From Synergistes sp. (GTDB lineage Bacteria; Synergistota; Synergistia; Synergistales; Synergistaceae), in the NCBI GenBank assembly GCA_016288355.1, contig JAEEYY010000014.1:1-14836 (forward strand): DNA of 14,836 nt, read 5' to 3'. The translations under genes and the position numbers were made by a program. Below the pieces are notes generated by a model. That model was not told the origin of the DNA and made no database searches. It saw nothing but the letters and a program-made list of their open reading frames with translations. Below are positions 5,676 to 13,272 of this stretch, one piece after another (the stretch's first letter is position 1; the number at the start of each line of letters is the position of its first letter).

Positions 5676-7016
5676 TCACCGCATCAGGAGTGCTACCGTC
5701 TCGACATGGCACGTCTGCGGGAACATGTCGAAGACTTTCAGGCTCTTCGTATCGAGCGTGAAACCTGCGTCGCGCAGAAAGGCTGCGTCGCGGGCAAGCG
5801 TAGCGGGATTACATGACACATACAGGACGCGCTTAACGGCGCTGGACGCAATCGCTTCGATCACGTTTTTTTCACAGCCGGTTCGCGGCGGATCAACAAC
5901 GACGCAGTCGATACCATTCAGCAATTCATGCAGGTCAAGTTTTTCGGCTGCCCCCTCAAGGACTTCGAGATCTTCGATCTCGTTGAACTTACCGTTTTTG
6001 CCGGCCAGTTCAACTGCCGAAGGCCATATCTCGACTGCCTTGATATGCGCGGCTTTCCGCGCCAGAAAAACGGTCAGCGCGCCGACGCCGCAATAAAGTT
6101 CAAGTAAGTTCTGACCTTCAACGAGCGAAGCCGCATATTCAAACATCTCCGACGCCTGAGCAGCATTGGCCTGAAAGAAAGATGTGCCGTCATAATCCAG
6201 CTCATAGCGGCCAAGACGTTCTGTCAGGAGATCCTCGCCTTTGATAAGCATTGACTCTTTTCCCACGATCACATTGCCCTCGTCCGAATTGATGTTCAGG
6301 ACCAATCCTCGCAGTTCGGGAAATGACGCTTTCAAATGGTCATAAAGGTCTTCAAGGGACGATAGAGCCTCTCCCTGCGGTTTTGCCGCAACGACAAGCA
6401 CAAGCAGCAACTCTTCGCAATCCCGCGCACTGCGGATGATCACATGTCGCAACCAGCCGGTGTTTTTCTTTTCATCGTAGCAGCAGAACTGTCCGTGTTC
6501 AATCATGTACTTAATGGTAGCGTACATTTTATTCGCTCTGTCGCCGATGACAGGACAGCGGTCGATCGGGACAATTTCGTGCGAACCGTTTTTAAAAAAA
6601 CCGATCGTCCCATTTGTCCCACGCGAACGAACAGGAAACGACGCTTTATTACGATAACGCCATTCGTTCTTCGACGGCACGCAAGGAAATTCACCGTCAA
6701 GATCAAATCCGCCGATCCTGCGCAGTGCATCCGAGGTGAGCATGGATTTAATCCTGCACTGCAATTCATAATCCGCATGCTGGAGCTGACAGCCGCCGCA
6801 AGAGCGATACCACTTGCAAGGAGGCTCACGCCGTTGGGAATTTGCCTCAATCACACGCTCGACACGAGCCTTAATATAATTCTTTTTCTCCTGCTGCACA
6901 GCAGCAATAACGTGTTCTCCGGGCAACGCGCCTTCAATAAAGATCGTACGTCCGTCATTCACCTTGCCGATCCCCTGTCCGGCGGAATTTACCCTGTCGA
7001 CAAATACTTGTTCCAT
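5676..7016 (-). CDS. rlmD: 23S rRNA (uracil-5-)-methyltransferase RlmD/RumA type
   Basis: The product (446 aa) transfers a methyl group from S-adenosylmethionine to C5 of a uridine in 23S rRNA, position 1939 in E. coli. Residues 1-55 form a TRAM RNA-binding domain. Cys67, Cys73, Cys76 (CGGC motif) and Cys154 are the expected four ligands of a [4Fe-4S] cluster. The methyltransferase domain has LELYCGVGALT (305-315), DPPRTG (375-380), SCNPATLARD (401-410, Cys402 the likely nucleophile) and HVET (437-440, with the general-base Glu439). ATG 7016 is chosen because GGAGG lies seven bases upstream; an ATG at 7022 would leave only one base. Close relatives of the family modify other uridines (RlmC, TrmA) or are generic RumA-like, so the exact target is less sure than the chemistry. 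It is transcribed alone, from a -10 element just upstream. Confidence 0.93.
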   Translation of the reverse strand: MEQVFVDRVNSAGQGIGKVNDGRTIFIEGALPGEHVIAAVQQEKKNYIKARVERVIEANSQRREPPCKWYRSCGGCQLQHADYELQCRIKSMLTSDALRRIGGFDLDGEFPCVPSKNEWRYRNKASFPVRSRGTNGTIGFFKNGSHEIVPIDRCPVIGDRANKMYATIKYMIEHGQFCCYDEKKNTGWLRHVIIRSARDCEELLLVLVVAAKPQGEALSSLEDLYDHLKASFPELRGLVLNINSDEGNVIVGKESMLIKGEDLLTERLGRYELDYDGTSFFQANAAQASEMFEYAASLVEGQNLLELYCGVGALTVFLARKAAHIKAVEIWPSAVELAGKNGKFNEIEDLEVLEGAAEKLDLHELLNGIDCVVVDPPRTGCEKNVIEAIASSAVKRVLYVSCNPATLARDAAFLRDAGFTLDTKSLKVFDMFPQTCHVETVALLMR

Positions 7017-7048
7017 CACCATTCCTCCCGTACGTTCGATTCCTTTGT

Positions 7049-7054
7049 ATTATA
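7049..7054 (-). promoter_or_regulatory. -10 element of the rlmD promoter
   Basis: A perfect TATAAT lies on the minus strand 32 nt before the rlmD ATG, directly downstream of the kor terminator. The -35 region at 16-17 nt spacing (ATGAAA / TATGAA) is poor. Confidence 0.6.
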
Positions 7055-7076
7055 TCATCACAGACTCCGTTTTCAT

Positions 7077-7114
7077 AAAAAGAATCCCGCTCTCCACATA
7101 GAGAACGGGATTCT
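7077..7114 (-). terminator. Intrinsic terminator of the kor operon
   Basis: A 14-bp stem with one G-U pair (arms 7081-7094 and 7101-7114) and a 6-nt loop is followed by a short T run on the minus strand. It starts 16 nt after the korC stop codon. Confidence 0.9.
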
Positions 7115-7130
7115 GTGTTAAATGCAATTA

Positions 7131-7697
7131 TTAGATATGAGCAGGCGTATCCTTGAACATATTGTAACCTTCTTCAAAGGCCTTCTTGTTCAGCTCTTCC
7201 GTGCCCTTGGGAACGCGGTCAAGCATCGCCTTACGCATTGCTTCGGGCTGCATGACGCCCTCAAGCTCAAGCACGCGCGCGACCATACCGAGAGCGACCA
7301 TGTTGGTCACGATCTCGTTGCCGACCTTGTTGCGGGCCGTCTCAATCAGCGGCAATTGGTAGATGTTGGCCTCGACGTTCGGCACTTCCTGGACGGAGAA
7401 ACTGTCAAGAACCAAGCGGCCGCCGGCCTTAACATCGCGAGCGTACTTCGCTGCGGCGTCGCCGGTAAGGCAAATCATCAGATCCGGAGCGACCGGCTTG
7501 GGATAGTCGATCGGCTCGTCGGAGATGACAACTTCGGCCTTGGCTGAGCCGCCACGGGCAGCGGGGCCGTAACTCTGGGTCTGGACGGCATAAAGATTAT
7601 CGCAGAAAATAGAAGCGGCTTCACCTGCCATAACGGCAGCGGTGATGACGCCCTGACCGCCGGAACCGGCAAGGCAGATTTCAAAACGTTTCGACAT
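7131..7697 (-). CDS. korC: 2-oxoacid:ferredoxin oxidoreductase, gamma subunit
   Basis: The 188-residue protein is the gamma subunit of a four-subunit 2-oxoacid:ferredoxin oxidoreductase, which contributes to coenzyme A binding and complex assembly. It opens with ICLAGSGGQG (GSGGQG at 11-16), the family signature, and has QSYGPAARGG at 41-50, also characteristic of this subunit. The length is usual for KorC/VorC-type subunits. ATG 7697 has GGAGG eight bases upstream, and the gap from korB is 12 nt. It ends the operon, just before a strong terminator. The substrate (2-oxoglutarate, or branched-chain 2-oxoacids as in VOR) cannot be settled from this subunit. Confidence 0.93.
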   Translation of the reverse strand: MSKRFEICLAGSGGQGVITAAVMAGEAASIFCDNLYAVQTQSYGPAARGGSAKAEVVISDEPIDYPKPVAPDLMICLTGDAAAKYARDVKAGGRLVLDSFSVQEVPNVEANIYQLPLIETARNKVGNEIVTNMVALGMVARVLELEGVMQPEAMRKAMLDRVPKGTEELNKKAFEEGYNMFKDTPAHI

Positions 7698-7709
7698 GAC
7701 GATTCCCTC

Positions 7710-8528
7710 CTACTTGACGCAGACGCGCTCAAGGAGCGCCTTGTACTGATCGGTGTACTCAGCGCGCTCCGTATCGACGAACACGCCTGTCACGATCTTG
7801 CCCTGAAGCTCTTCGGGCGTCTTGGTGTCAGCAACCGCCTTCGGCAGGATGTGCTGCTTCAGGAAGTCGATGTTGACGGTGGGCGTCTTCAGTTTGTTGT
7901 AACGGCCATACTGAGTGTGGCAGTAGCCGGCTACTTCGACAACCGAGAAACCGTGATGCTTGATGGCCTTCGTGATGGTCATTTCAACATCGCGGGGGTT
8001 GGCGACGCAGGTGCGGGCGACAAAGGTCGCGCCGGCGCCGGCAGCCAGCTTGCAGATGTCGAAGGAAGGATCAGTCACACCGTAGGGCGCCGTTTTGGCA
8101 TAAGCGCCGATGGGCGTCGTCGGCGACATCTGACCGCCGGTCATGCCGTAGATGTTGTTGTTCATGACGATGGCGGTGATGTCAATATTGCGGCGGCAGG
8201 CATGGATAAAGTGGTTTCCGCCGATAGCCGAGCAGTCACCGTCGCCCATCACGTCGATGACTGTGAGCTGGGGCTTGGCCATCTTGATACCGGTGGCGTA
8301 GGCCAGCGAACGACCATGCGTGGTGTGCAGCGTGTTCGCGTTGACATAACCGGGAAGGCGGCTGGAGCAGCCGATACCGGATGCGAAGACGGTCTGCGTA
8401 GGATCAAGCTTAAGATCAACGACGGCGCGAAGCAAGGCGTTCAGAATGATGCCATGTCCGCAGCCGGGGCACCACATATGCGGGAAGAACTGGGGCCGCA
8501 TCCACTCGAAAACTTCTTTGCTGGGCAT
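7710..8528 (-). CDS. korB: 2-oxoacid:ferredoxin oxidoreductase, beta subunit (thiamine diphosphate binding)
   Basis: The 272-residue beta subunit carries the thiamine diphosphate site where the 2-oxoacid is decarboxylated and oxidised. CPGCGHG (20-26) and GIGCSSR (51-57) are hallmarks of the family. The diphosphate-magnesium motif runs from GDGDCS (95-100) to NNN (123-125), with the typical GGNHFIHACRRN helix between. NNIYGMTGGQ follows, as in 2-oxoglutarate and branched-chain enzymes. No extra C-terminal ferredoxin-like cysteines are seen, so electrons must pass to the separate KorD. The ATG lies 2 nt after the korA stop, and its GGAGG sits inside the end of korA, ten bases upstream. It works as one complex with the three neighbours. 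Confidence 0.94.
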   Translation of the reverse strand: MPSKEVFEWMRPQFFPHMWCPGCGHGIILNALLRAVVDLKLDPTQTVFASGIGCSSRLPGYVNANTLHTTHGRSLAYATGIKMAKPQLTVIDVMGDGDCSAIGGNHFIHACRRNIDITAIVMNNNIYGMTGGQMSPTTPIGAYAKTAPYGVTDPSFDICKLAAGAGATFVARTCVANPRDVEMTITKAIKHHGFSVVEVAGYCHTQYGRYNKLKTPTVNIDFLKQHILPKAVADTKTPEELQGKIVTGVFVDTERAEYTDQYKALLERVCVK

Positions 8529-8530
8529 CT

Positions 8531-9667
8531 TTACTTCGCCTCCTCAACGATCTTGTCAAAAATCTCGGTGGGCTGGAACAGCTCGCCGTCAACGCGGCTC
8601 AGCGGCACAACGCGGGCCTTGCCGTGAACAGCGCGCTCCACCTCAAGCACCATCTGTCCGCAGTTCAGTTCAGGAACGATGATCGTCTTGACGTTGCGGG
8701 CCAGCTTCTCAAGTTCCTTATCCGCAAAGGGCCACAGCGTGATGGGACGGAAATGCCCCACCTTGATGCCGCGGGCACGAGCGTCGCGAACGGCGCGGAT
8801 GCTCGAACGGGAGACACTACCGTAGGAAACGACAAGGATCTCGGCGTCTTCGGCTTCGACCGTGTCGTACTTGACAATATCGTCGCGGAAGCGATCGACC
8901 TTGCGCATCAGGCGGCGCATCTTCTTGTCAATGGCTTCGGGATTGGTCGTGGGGAATCCCCAGTCGTTGTGGGTCAGGCCCGTCACGTGCCAGCGGTAGC
9001 CGTCGCCAAAACCGGCCATCGGCGGAACGTCGTCCTCGGGATCAGCCTGATAAGGCACGAAATCCTTAGGATCAACCGTCGGCTTCTTGCGGTTAACGAT
9101 CTTCAGGTTAGCAGCATCCGGCACGACGAACTTCTCTCTCATGTGACCGATCTCAGCGTCGCTCATGATGAGGACGGGCTGACGGAAACGCTCAGCCAGG
9201 TTGAACGCCTCGACGGCCAACTCATAGCACTCCGTCACTGAAGCGGGAGCCAGAGCGATCGTGCCGTGGTCGCCGTGCGTACCCCAGCGGGCCTGCATGA
9301 CGTCCTGCTGCGCGCCCTGCGTGGGAAGTCCCGTGGAAGGGCCGCCGCGCATGACATCGACGACGACAAGCGGGATCTCGGCCTCATAAGCCAGACCGAG
9401 ATTTTCTTGCTTCAGCGTGAAACCGGGGCCGGAGCTGGCAGTCATCGACTTGACGCCGGCAATAGAAGCGCCGATCGCACAGCCGCATGCACCAAGCTCG
9501 TCTTCCATTTGCTGGAAGACGCCGCCCACCTTGGGAAGCTCAACAGCCATCGTCTCCATGATTTCGGTCGAAGGCGTGATGGGATAGCCGGCGTAGAAAC
9601 GGCAGCCCGCCGCCAGCGCGCCGAACGCAAGCGCTTCATTGCCCTGCCAGAATTTGATCTCAGCCAT
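8531..9667 (-). CDS. korA: 2-oxoacid:ferredoxin oxidoreductase, alpha subunit
   Basis: The 378-residue alpha subunit begins MAEIKFWQGNEALAFGAL. The A of its ATG (9667) is the last base of the korD stop codon (TAATG), and a purine-rich GAGGAAGGG precedes it. An in-frame extension to 9733 would overlap korD and is rejected. Family landmarks are GYPITPSTE, QMEDE (near residue 55), SSGPGFTLKQENLG, GGPSTGLPTQG and ARWGTHGD. The C-terminal third holds VVSYGSVSRS and HFRPITLWPF, the transketolase C-terminal-like domain fused in this subunit. Databases name such proteins KorA or VorB; substrate use differs between 2-oxoglutarate and branched-chain keto acids and is not readable here. In a fermenting anaerobe the complex makes acyl-CoA, CO2 and reduced ferredoxin from transaminated amino acids. 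Confidence 0.94.
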   Translation of the reverse strand: MAEIKFWQGNEALAFGALAAGCRFYAGYPITPSTEIMETMAVELPKVGGVFQQMEDELGACGCAIGASIAGVKSMTASSGPGFTLKQENLGLAYEAEIPLVVVDVMRGGPSTGLPTQGAQQDVMQARWGTHGDHGTIALAPASVTECYELAVEAFNLAERFRQPVLIMSDAEIGHMREKFVVPDAANLKIVNRKKPTVDPKDFVPYQADPEDDVPPMAGFGDGYRWHVTGLTHNDWGFPTTNPEAIDKKMRRLMRKVDRFRDDIVKYDTVEAEDAEILVVSYGSVSRSSIRAVRDARARGIKVGHFRPITLWPFADKELEKLARNVKTIIVPELNCGQMVLEVERAVHGKARVVPLSRVDGELFQPTEIFDKIVEEAK

Positions 9668-9876
9668 TAGTTCGTCCCTTCCTCTCGCACAGTGATCGCA
9701 AGATCGGGGCAGATATTCTCGCACGATCTGCAACCGATGCAGTCCTCTTGGCGCACAGCCTCACACTTCACTCGTTCGTTCAGCTCGAGCACTTTCTTGG
9801 GGCAGACATGCACGCACAGGCTGCATCCCTTGCACCAAGGCTTGTTGATTGACACCTCAAACTTCTTGGCCAACAC
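9667..9876 (-). CDS. korD: 2-oxoacid:ferredoxin oxidoreductase, delta subunit (2x[4Fe-4S] ferredoxin)
   Basis: A small ferredoxin-type subunit of about 69 residues. Two cluster motifs are intact: CKGCSLCVHVCP (Cys15, 18, 21, 25) and CIGCRSCENICP (Cys46, 49, 52, 56). It takes electrons from the beta subunit and passes them to soluble ferredoxin. No ATG is available near the ribosome binding site GGAGG (9882-9886). I use GTG 9876 (spacing 5), but TTG 9873 at spacing 8 gives MAKKFEVSINKPWC and may be the true start. A longer reading to 9939 would add a hydrophobic stretch that overlaps tsaB. It is first in the D-A-B-C order and overlaps korA by one base. Confidence 0.9.
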   Translation of the reverse strand: MLAKKFEVSINKPWCKGCSLCVHVCPKKVLELNERVKCEAVRQEDCIGCRSCENICPDLAITVREEGTN

Positions 9877-9922
9877 CTTCACCTCCACAAAAGATAGAAA
9901 CAACTTCCCCCATACTGCAAAT

Positions 9923-10579
9923 CTATAAAGAACGTCCAAGTCCTGGTTCGCGCAGATAGCGCGCTCTCAGGCTGTCCGGCTTTATACTGTTTTCGACGCG
10001 TTCTGCTGCCAACTCGGCGATTGCGGCTCCGCTCGGAGAACTCAGGAAATGTACTCCACCCCTGCTACCGGTCGCAAAAAGGCGCGCGTCATCCACGGCC
10101 CACAGTTCCGCCTGTTCCGCAGTGTCTCCGAGGTCACTCATAAGCTCCTCACGGGATCGTTCGCGCTCAGACAGAAAAGGAATTCCTTCCCGCCAAGCCG
10201 CTGAGAAAACCCGTTCGCGTGAAGCAGCTATCAGCGGGACCTTCACACCCGCGGCATATTCTGGTATGGCATATAAGACAGCTTCAAGACTGCTTAGAGG
10301 AATCACGTTTATGTCGAGCGCCATCGCCAGTGCGGAAGCATACGCCATACCAATACGAAGGCCGGTAAAATATCCGGGGCCGACCGTTACTCCGATGTGT
10401 GTCAGTTGACTAAGAGTAATACCTTCATGCAACAGCAGCTTTTCAACTTCGGCAGGAAGATCAGCAGCCTGTTTTCGACCAAGATCCAGATCGACTCCAG
10501 TCACTCTCCCCGACACAGAAAGTCCCAGGCTTGTCCAGCGGTTCGAGCAGTCTATCGCTAAGAGAATTATACCATTCAT
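9923..10579 (-). CDS. tsaB: tRNA t6A modification protein TsaB
   Basis: The product (218 aa) is the TsaD partner in the complex that places threonylcarbamoyl on A37 of ANN-decoding tRNAs. It has the ASKHA-fold start ILLAIDCSN (5-13), the repeated strand TSLGLSVSG and the signature VTVGPGYFTGLRIGMAYA (64-81), where most relatives read GPGSFTGLR. The length is usual for TsaB. Its ATG overlaps the tsaE stop in ATGA, so the two are translationally coupled. TsaE is the ATPase of the same pathway, which supports the call. TsaD and TsaC are not in the window. The stop is 46 nt before korD, with no terminator between, so read-through into the kor genes is likely. Confidence 0.93.
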   Translation of the reverse strand: MNGIILLAIDCSNRWTSLGLSVSGRVTGVDLDLGRKQAADLPAEVEKLLLHEGITLSQLTHIGVTVGPGYFTGLRIGMAYASALAMALDINVIPLSSLEAVLYAIPEYAAGVKVPLIAASRERVFSAAWREGIPFLSERERSREELMSDLGDTAEQAELWAVDDARLFATGSRGGVHFLSSPSGAAIAELAAERVENSIKPDSLRARYLREPGLGRSL

Positions 10580-11064
10580 TTCAAAGAATTCTCCAGACGT
10601 TTCAACGCATCCACCGCTTTTTCCCCTTTCGCAGAAAACGAGATCAAACGGGACTCACCGTTGCCATGTGCGATCTGACAACGCCAAACATCCGGAAAAT
10701 CCGAATTGTCCAGACGATCCGGCCATTCAATAAGAAGGATCCAGCCGTCGTCGAGATATTCGTCGAGTCCAAAATCGCGGGAATCGGCGTGCTCGATGCG
10801 ATATAGGTCAGCATGCGCAACAGGAATCCGCGCCCGTGCGTATTCATTGACGAGCGCAAACGAAGGGCTGCACGTGCGTTTCCAGCCGAGCGCGCGGCAA
10901 ATCTCACGCACCAGCGTCGTTTTTCCCGCGCCAAGCTCACCTTCCAGAAGGATTGTCATTCCCGGGGACAACACAGAGGTAATCTTCTGCCCTAACATGC
11001 CTGTATCGTTCAGATCGTCAAGAAGCAGGGTCAAAGCACTCAAGTTATGCTGTAATTGTATCAT
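10576..11064 (-). CDS. tsaE: tRNA t6A biosynthesis ATPase TsaE
   Basis: The 162-residue P-loop protein drives turnover of the TsaB-TsaD complex in t6A synthesis. Walker A is GELGAGKTT (42-50). SPSFALVNEY (66-75) matches the family SPTF..V.EY motif, HADLYR (84-89) is the signature after it, and LIEWPDRL (111-118) carries the conserved IEW. The length is typical. The ATG overlaps the nnr stop (ATGA) and the stop overlaps the tsaB start (ATGA), so three genes are chained. Pairing with tsaB is strong support. Confidence 0.95.
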   Translation of the reverse strand: MIQLQHNLSALTLLLDDLNDTGMLGQKITSVLSPGMTILLEGELGAGKTTLVREICRALGWKRTCSPSFALVNEYARARIPVAHADLYRIEHADSRDFGLDEYLDDGWILLIEWPDRLDNSDFPDVWRCQIAHGNGESRLISFSAKGEKAVDALKRLENSLK

Positions 11065-12542
11065 ATCTGTCCCAGCTCTTTCAAAACCTTCGGGATCATG
11101 TCCGCAACTTCACTGGCCAGCACGCCGTCAAGACCTTTTTCACGGCCCAGACGCTCCCCGGCAGAACCATGGCACCATGCGCCGAGTGCGAGTGCATTAC
11201 GGCGTGTTAAACCTGCGGCAAGAAACGCGCCGCACACGCCTGAGAGCACATCGCCGGAGCCGGGGATGGAAAGCGTACGATCGCCACGCGGAATGATCAA
11301 AGGCAATTGCCCGCATTCTGCGATGATCGAACGATACCCTTTCAGCAATACTGTTCTCCCGTTTTCGGCGATCTGCAAAGCGGATTCAAAACGATTGCAT
11401 GTAAGCTTCTCGATGTGCAGTAGCCGTGCTGCCTCGCCTTCATGGGGCGTCAGACAGCAAGCCACAGGAGCAAGCGAATCCTGGGCCAGCCAATACAGCC
11501 CGTCGCCATCCCATAGAGACACGGCATTCCAAGCCGCGGCGATCCGGCAAAGCTCTCTCGCGCGCTCGTCGCGGTCAAGTCCCGGACCGATGACAAGAGC
11601 CTGGCAACGATTTTGCCAGCGGGCAATCACATCGCACAGCTTCTCAGTGTTGTCCAGAGGCTCTGCGATACATTCCGGCAGTACAACAGGCAATGCATCG
11701 CAAACTTTTGCAGTTGAAGCCAGAACAACAAGGCCAGCCCCAGCGCGCAAAGCACCGCGTGCAGCCAGCACGGCCGCTCCTTTATACCGTTCAGAGCCGG
11801 CAACGATGAGCACCCCGCCGCGGCTTCCTTTATGATCGTCAGTCTGATGTTTCGGCATAAATTCGCAAACATCACGCTTTTCCAACTCTAAAGCATAAGG
11901 CACGCCTAAAAGAGATTCTGCACGTTCATCAAGGATGATCGGAACAATCTCACCACTGACCGCAGAGCCATGCCCGGTTGCACACGGGATTTTGCGTGCA
12001 GCGGCAGTACATGTCCAGCTTGCCTCAACAGCCCGCGGGCTTTCAACACCACTCGGCACGTCGACAGCCAAAACGCTCTTTCCACTGCGAGCCTTGTTCA
12101 ATGCTGAAATCAGACGCGCTGTTTCTCCGCGAGGTTCGCCGCAGATGCCAGTTCCGAGCAAAGCATCGACAACGAGTTCATAAGAAGAAAACAGCGAATC
12201 CAACTGCTCGTCCGTCAAAGAGATGCTTTCTATGACACGCACAGATTCGCTGAGACGTTGCAGATTGATCGCAGCATTGCCGGTCGAGCGGGACTGCGGA
12301 TGACTGAGAACAACGCATACGGGCACGTTGTTCTCTGCAAGAAGGCGAGCTATGACGAATCCGTCGCCTCCATTGTTTCCGGCCCCCGCAAGGATGAGGA
12401 CGCTTTTTGGAGAAAGACGATCGAGTACAAAAGAGGCGATACCGTTGCCAACGCGTTCCATAAGTTCGAGGCCATGAACGCCCAACTCTACAAGCTGTTC
12501 ATCCAGAGAACGAACAGCAGCCGTCGAATACCACGGAACCAT
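11061..12542 (-). CDS. nnr: Bifunctional NAD(P)H-hydrate epimerase / ADP-dependent dehydratase
   Basis: The 493-residue enzyme repairs hydrated NADH and NADPH. The N-terminal half (about 1-220) is the epimerase (YjeF_N): AGAGNNGGDG (52-61), DALLGTG (126-132) with the catalytic-type Asp, and VDVPSG (160-165). The later TFGxxK region reads TCTAAARK (177-184), so the Lys is kept but its surroundings have changed. The C-terminal half (about 230-493) is the ribokinase-like dehydratase: HKGSRGGVLIVAGS (237-250), GPGLDRD (319-325), DGDGL (345-349, usually DADAL), LTPHEGE (364-370) and the GSGDVLSG nucleotide motif (428-435). The start ATG is 3 nt after the acpS stop, with AAGGGG upstream. Adjacency of nnr with acpS and tsaE is common in bacteria. 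Confidence 0.94.
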   Translation of the reverse strand: MVPWYSTAAVRSLDEQLVELGVHGLELMERVGNGIASFVLDRLSPKSVLILAGAGNNGGDGFVIARLLAENNVPVCVVLSHPQSRSTGNAAINLQRLSESVRVIESISLTDEQLDSLFSSYELVVDALLGTGICGEPRGETARLISALNKARSGKSVLAVDVPSGVESPRAVEASWTCTAAARKIPCATGHGSAVSGEIVPIILDERAESLLGVPYALELEKRDVCEFMPKHQTDDHKGSRGGVLIVAGSERYKGAAVLAARGALRAGAGLVVLASTAKVCDALPVVLPECIAEPLDNTEKLCDVIARWQNRCQALVIGPGLDRDERARELCRIAAAWNAVSLWDGDGLYWLAQDSLAPVACCLTPHEGEAARLLHIEKLTCNRFESALQIAENGRTVLLKGYRSIIAECGQLPLIIPRGDRTLSIPGSGDVLSGVCGAFLAAGLTRRNALALGAWCHGSAGERLGREKGLDGVLASEVADMIPKVLKELGQI

Positions 12543-12545
12543 CGT

Positions 12546-12920
12546 CTATTCCCCTTCCGTTTCGATCACAACGACAGCTGCAGCGATGCCGGCATCGTGA
12601 GAAATCGAAAGAAAAAGGCGGGATTTTCGCAGATAATCGGGCAACGGACAGCCCTCCGCGATGAACAACGTAGGTTTGCCCTCAGGACCATGAACAACTT
12701 CGACACTCTTTAACCCAATGCGTGAAATACCCAGCCCCGTTGCTTTTGCAAAAGCTTCTTTAGCTGCAAACATTCCTGCGAGCGTCTCCGCACGTCGCGC
12801 ACGTTCAGCAGCGTAGGCAAGTTCGCGTTCGGTATAAACTTTACGACAAAACGCTTCAGATTCGCAAGCGTGTTTCATCCGTTCGACGTTGCAGAGATCA
12901 AGCCCAACTCCCGCTATCAT
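12546..12920 (-). CDS. acpS: Holo-[acyl-carrier-protein] synthase
   Basis: The 124-residue protein transfers 4'-phosphopantetheine from coenzyme A to a serine of acyl carrier protein, needed for fatty acid synthesis. MIAGVGLDLCNVERM at the N-terminus holds the magnesium-binding Asp8. FAAKEAFAKA (51-60) carries the second ligand Glu54 and Lys53. LSISHD (104-109) is the third family motif. I use ATG 12920, which matches the usual MIxGxGxD start, instead of the GTG at 12929; the GGTGAG containing that GTG probably serves as the ribosome binding site. It is the first gene of the acpS-nnr-tsaE-tsaB run. Confidence 0.95.
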   Translation of the reverse strand: MIAGVGLDLCNVERMKHACESEAFCRKVYTERELAYAAERARRAETLAGMFAAKEAFAKATGLGISRIGLKSVEVVHGPEGKPTLFIAEGCPLPDYLRKSRLFLSISHDAGIAAAVVVIETEGE

Positions 12921-12936
12921 TTTTCTCACCGTCCGT

Positions 12937-12965
12937 AGTCTAACCCATTTTGCAAAAAATTACAA
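12937..12965 (-). promoter_or_regulatory. Candidate promoter of the acpS operon
   Basis: TTGTAA (12960-12965) and TAGACT (12937-12942) are spaced by 17 nt, each with four of six consensus bases. The start point would be near 12930, giving a leader of only about 10 nt before the acpS ATG, which is short. No better candidate is seen downstream of the tRNA-Val terminator. Confidence 0.4.
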
Positions 12966-13044
12966 CGGCTTTTTGCCATTCCTCATAATTTAGATTTATT
13001 TTATTATCATCAAAGAAGATATTCAATAGATTCTTCAAACTAAT

Positions 13045-13071
13045 AAAAAAGAGCACTCAAAACGAGTGCTC
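13045..13071 (-). terminator. Intrinsic terminator of the tRNA-Val pair
   Basis: GAGCACTC and GAGTGCTC form a perfect 8-bp stem (13051-13058 and 13064-13071) with a 5-nt loop, followed on the minus strand by six T. It begins 10 nt after the second tRNA-Val. Confidence 0.93.
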
Positions 13072-13081
13072 AAATAATTCA

Positions 13082-13156
13082 TGGTGGGTGATACAAGAAT
13101 CGAACTTGTGACCTCTTCCGTGTCAGGGAAGCGCTCTTCCTCTGAGCTAATCACCC
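13082..13156 (-). tRNA. tRNA-Val (anticodon GAC), second copy
   Basis: The 75-nt cloverleaf has acceptor stem GGGTGAT/ATCACCC, discriminator A and encoded CCA. The anticodon arm CTTCC-CTGACAC-GGAAG gives anticodon GAC. The T arm is ACAAG-TTCGATT-CTTGT. It is identical over all 75 nt to the copy at 13175-13249 and lies 18 nt downstream of it. Confidence 0.96.
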
Positions 13157-13174
13157 TTATTGAATTGTGGAAAA

Positions 13175-13249
13175 TGGTGGGTGATACAAGAATCGAACTT
13201 GTGACCTCTTCCGTGTCAGGGAAGCGCTCTTCCTCTGAGCTAATCACCC
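13175..13249 (-). tRNA. tRNA-Val (anticodon GAC), first copy
   Basis: Same structure and sequence as the downstream copy: 7-bp acceptor stem, anticodon GAC reading GUC and GUU, encoded CCA. It is the promoter-proximal member of a two-gene unit with a shared promoter and terminator. Confidence 0.96.
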
Positions 13250-13272
13250 ATCGCGTGACCGCAACAAATGGA

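Noticed and set aside
7851..9670. Plus-strand frames of 134-258 codons opposite korA and korB
   Set aside because: They mirror the GC-rich codon pattern of the kor genes and lack ribosome binding sites or any recognisable domain.
9877..9922. Possible separate kor promoter between tsaB and korD
   Set aside because: TTGCAG with CTATCT at 17 nt is too poor a match to report as a feature.
11056..11835. 259-codon plus-strand frame opposite nnr
   Set aside because: The Nnr dehydratase motifs on the minus strand are intact over this stretch, and the plus-strand product is low-complexity Ser/Arg/Pro-rich.
12966..12990. Small hairpin AATGGC-A5-GCCGTT with a T run nearby, as a second terminator
   Set aside because: The stem is only 6 bp with a G-U pair, the T run is displaced, and a much better terminator lies just upstream at 13045-13071.
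13082..13249. Two 75-bp direct repeats as a possible CRISPR or attachment site
   Set aside because: Each repeat folds as a complete tRNA with encoded CCA. There is no integrase gene, and the spacing and copy number do not fit a CRISPR array.
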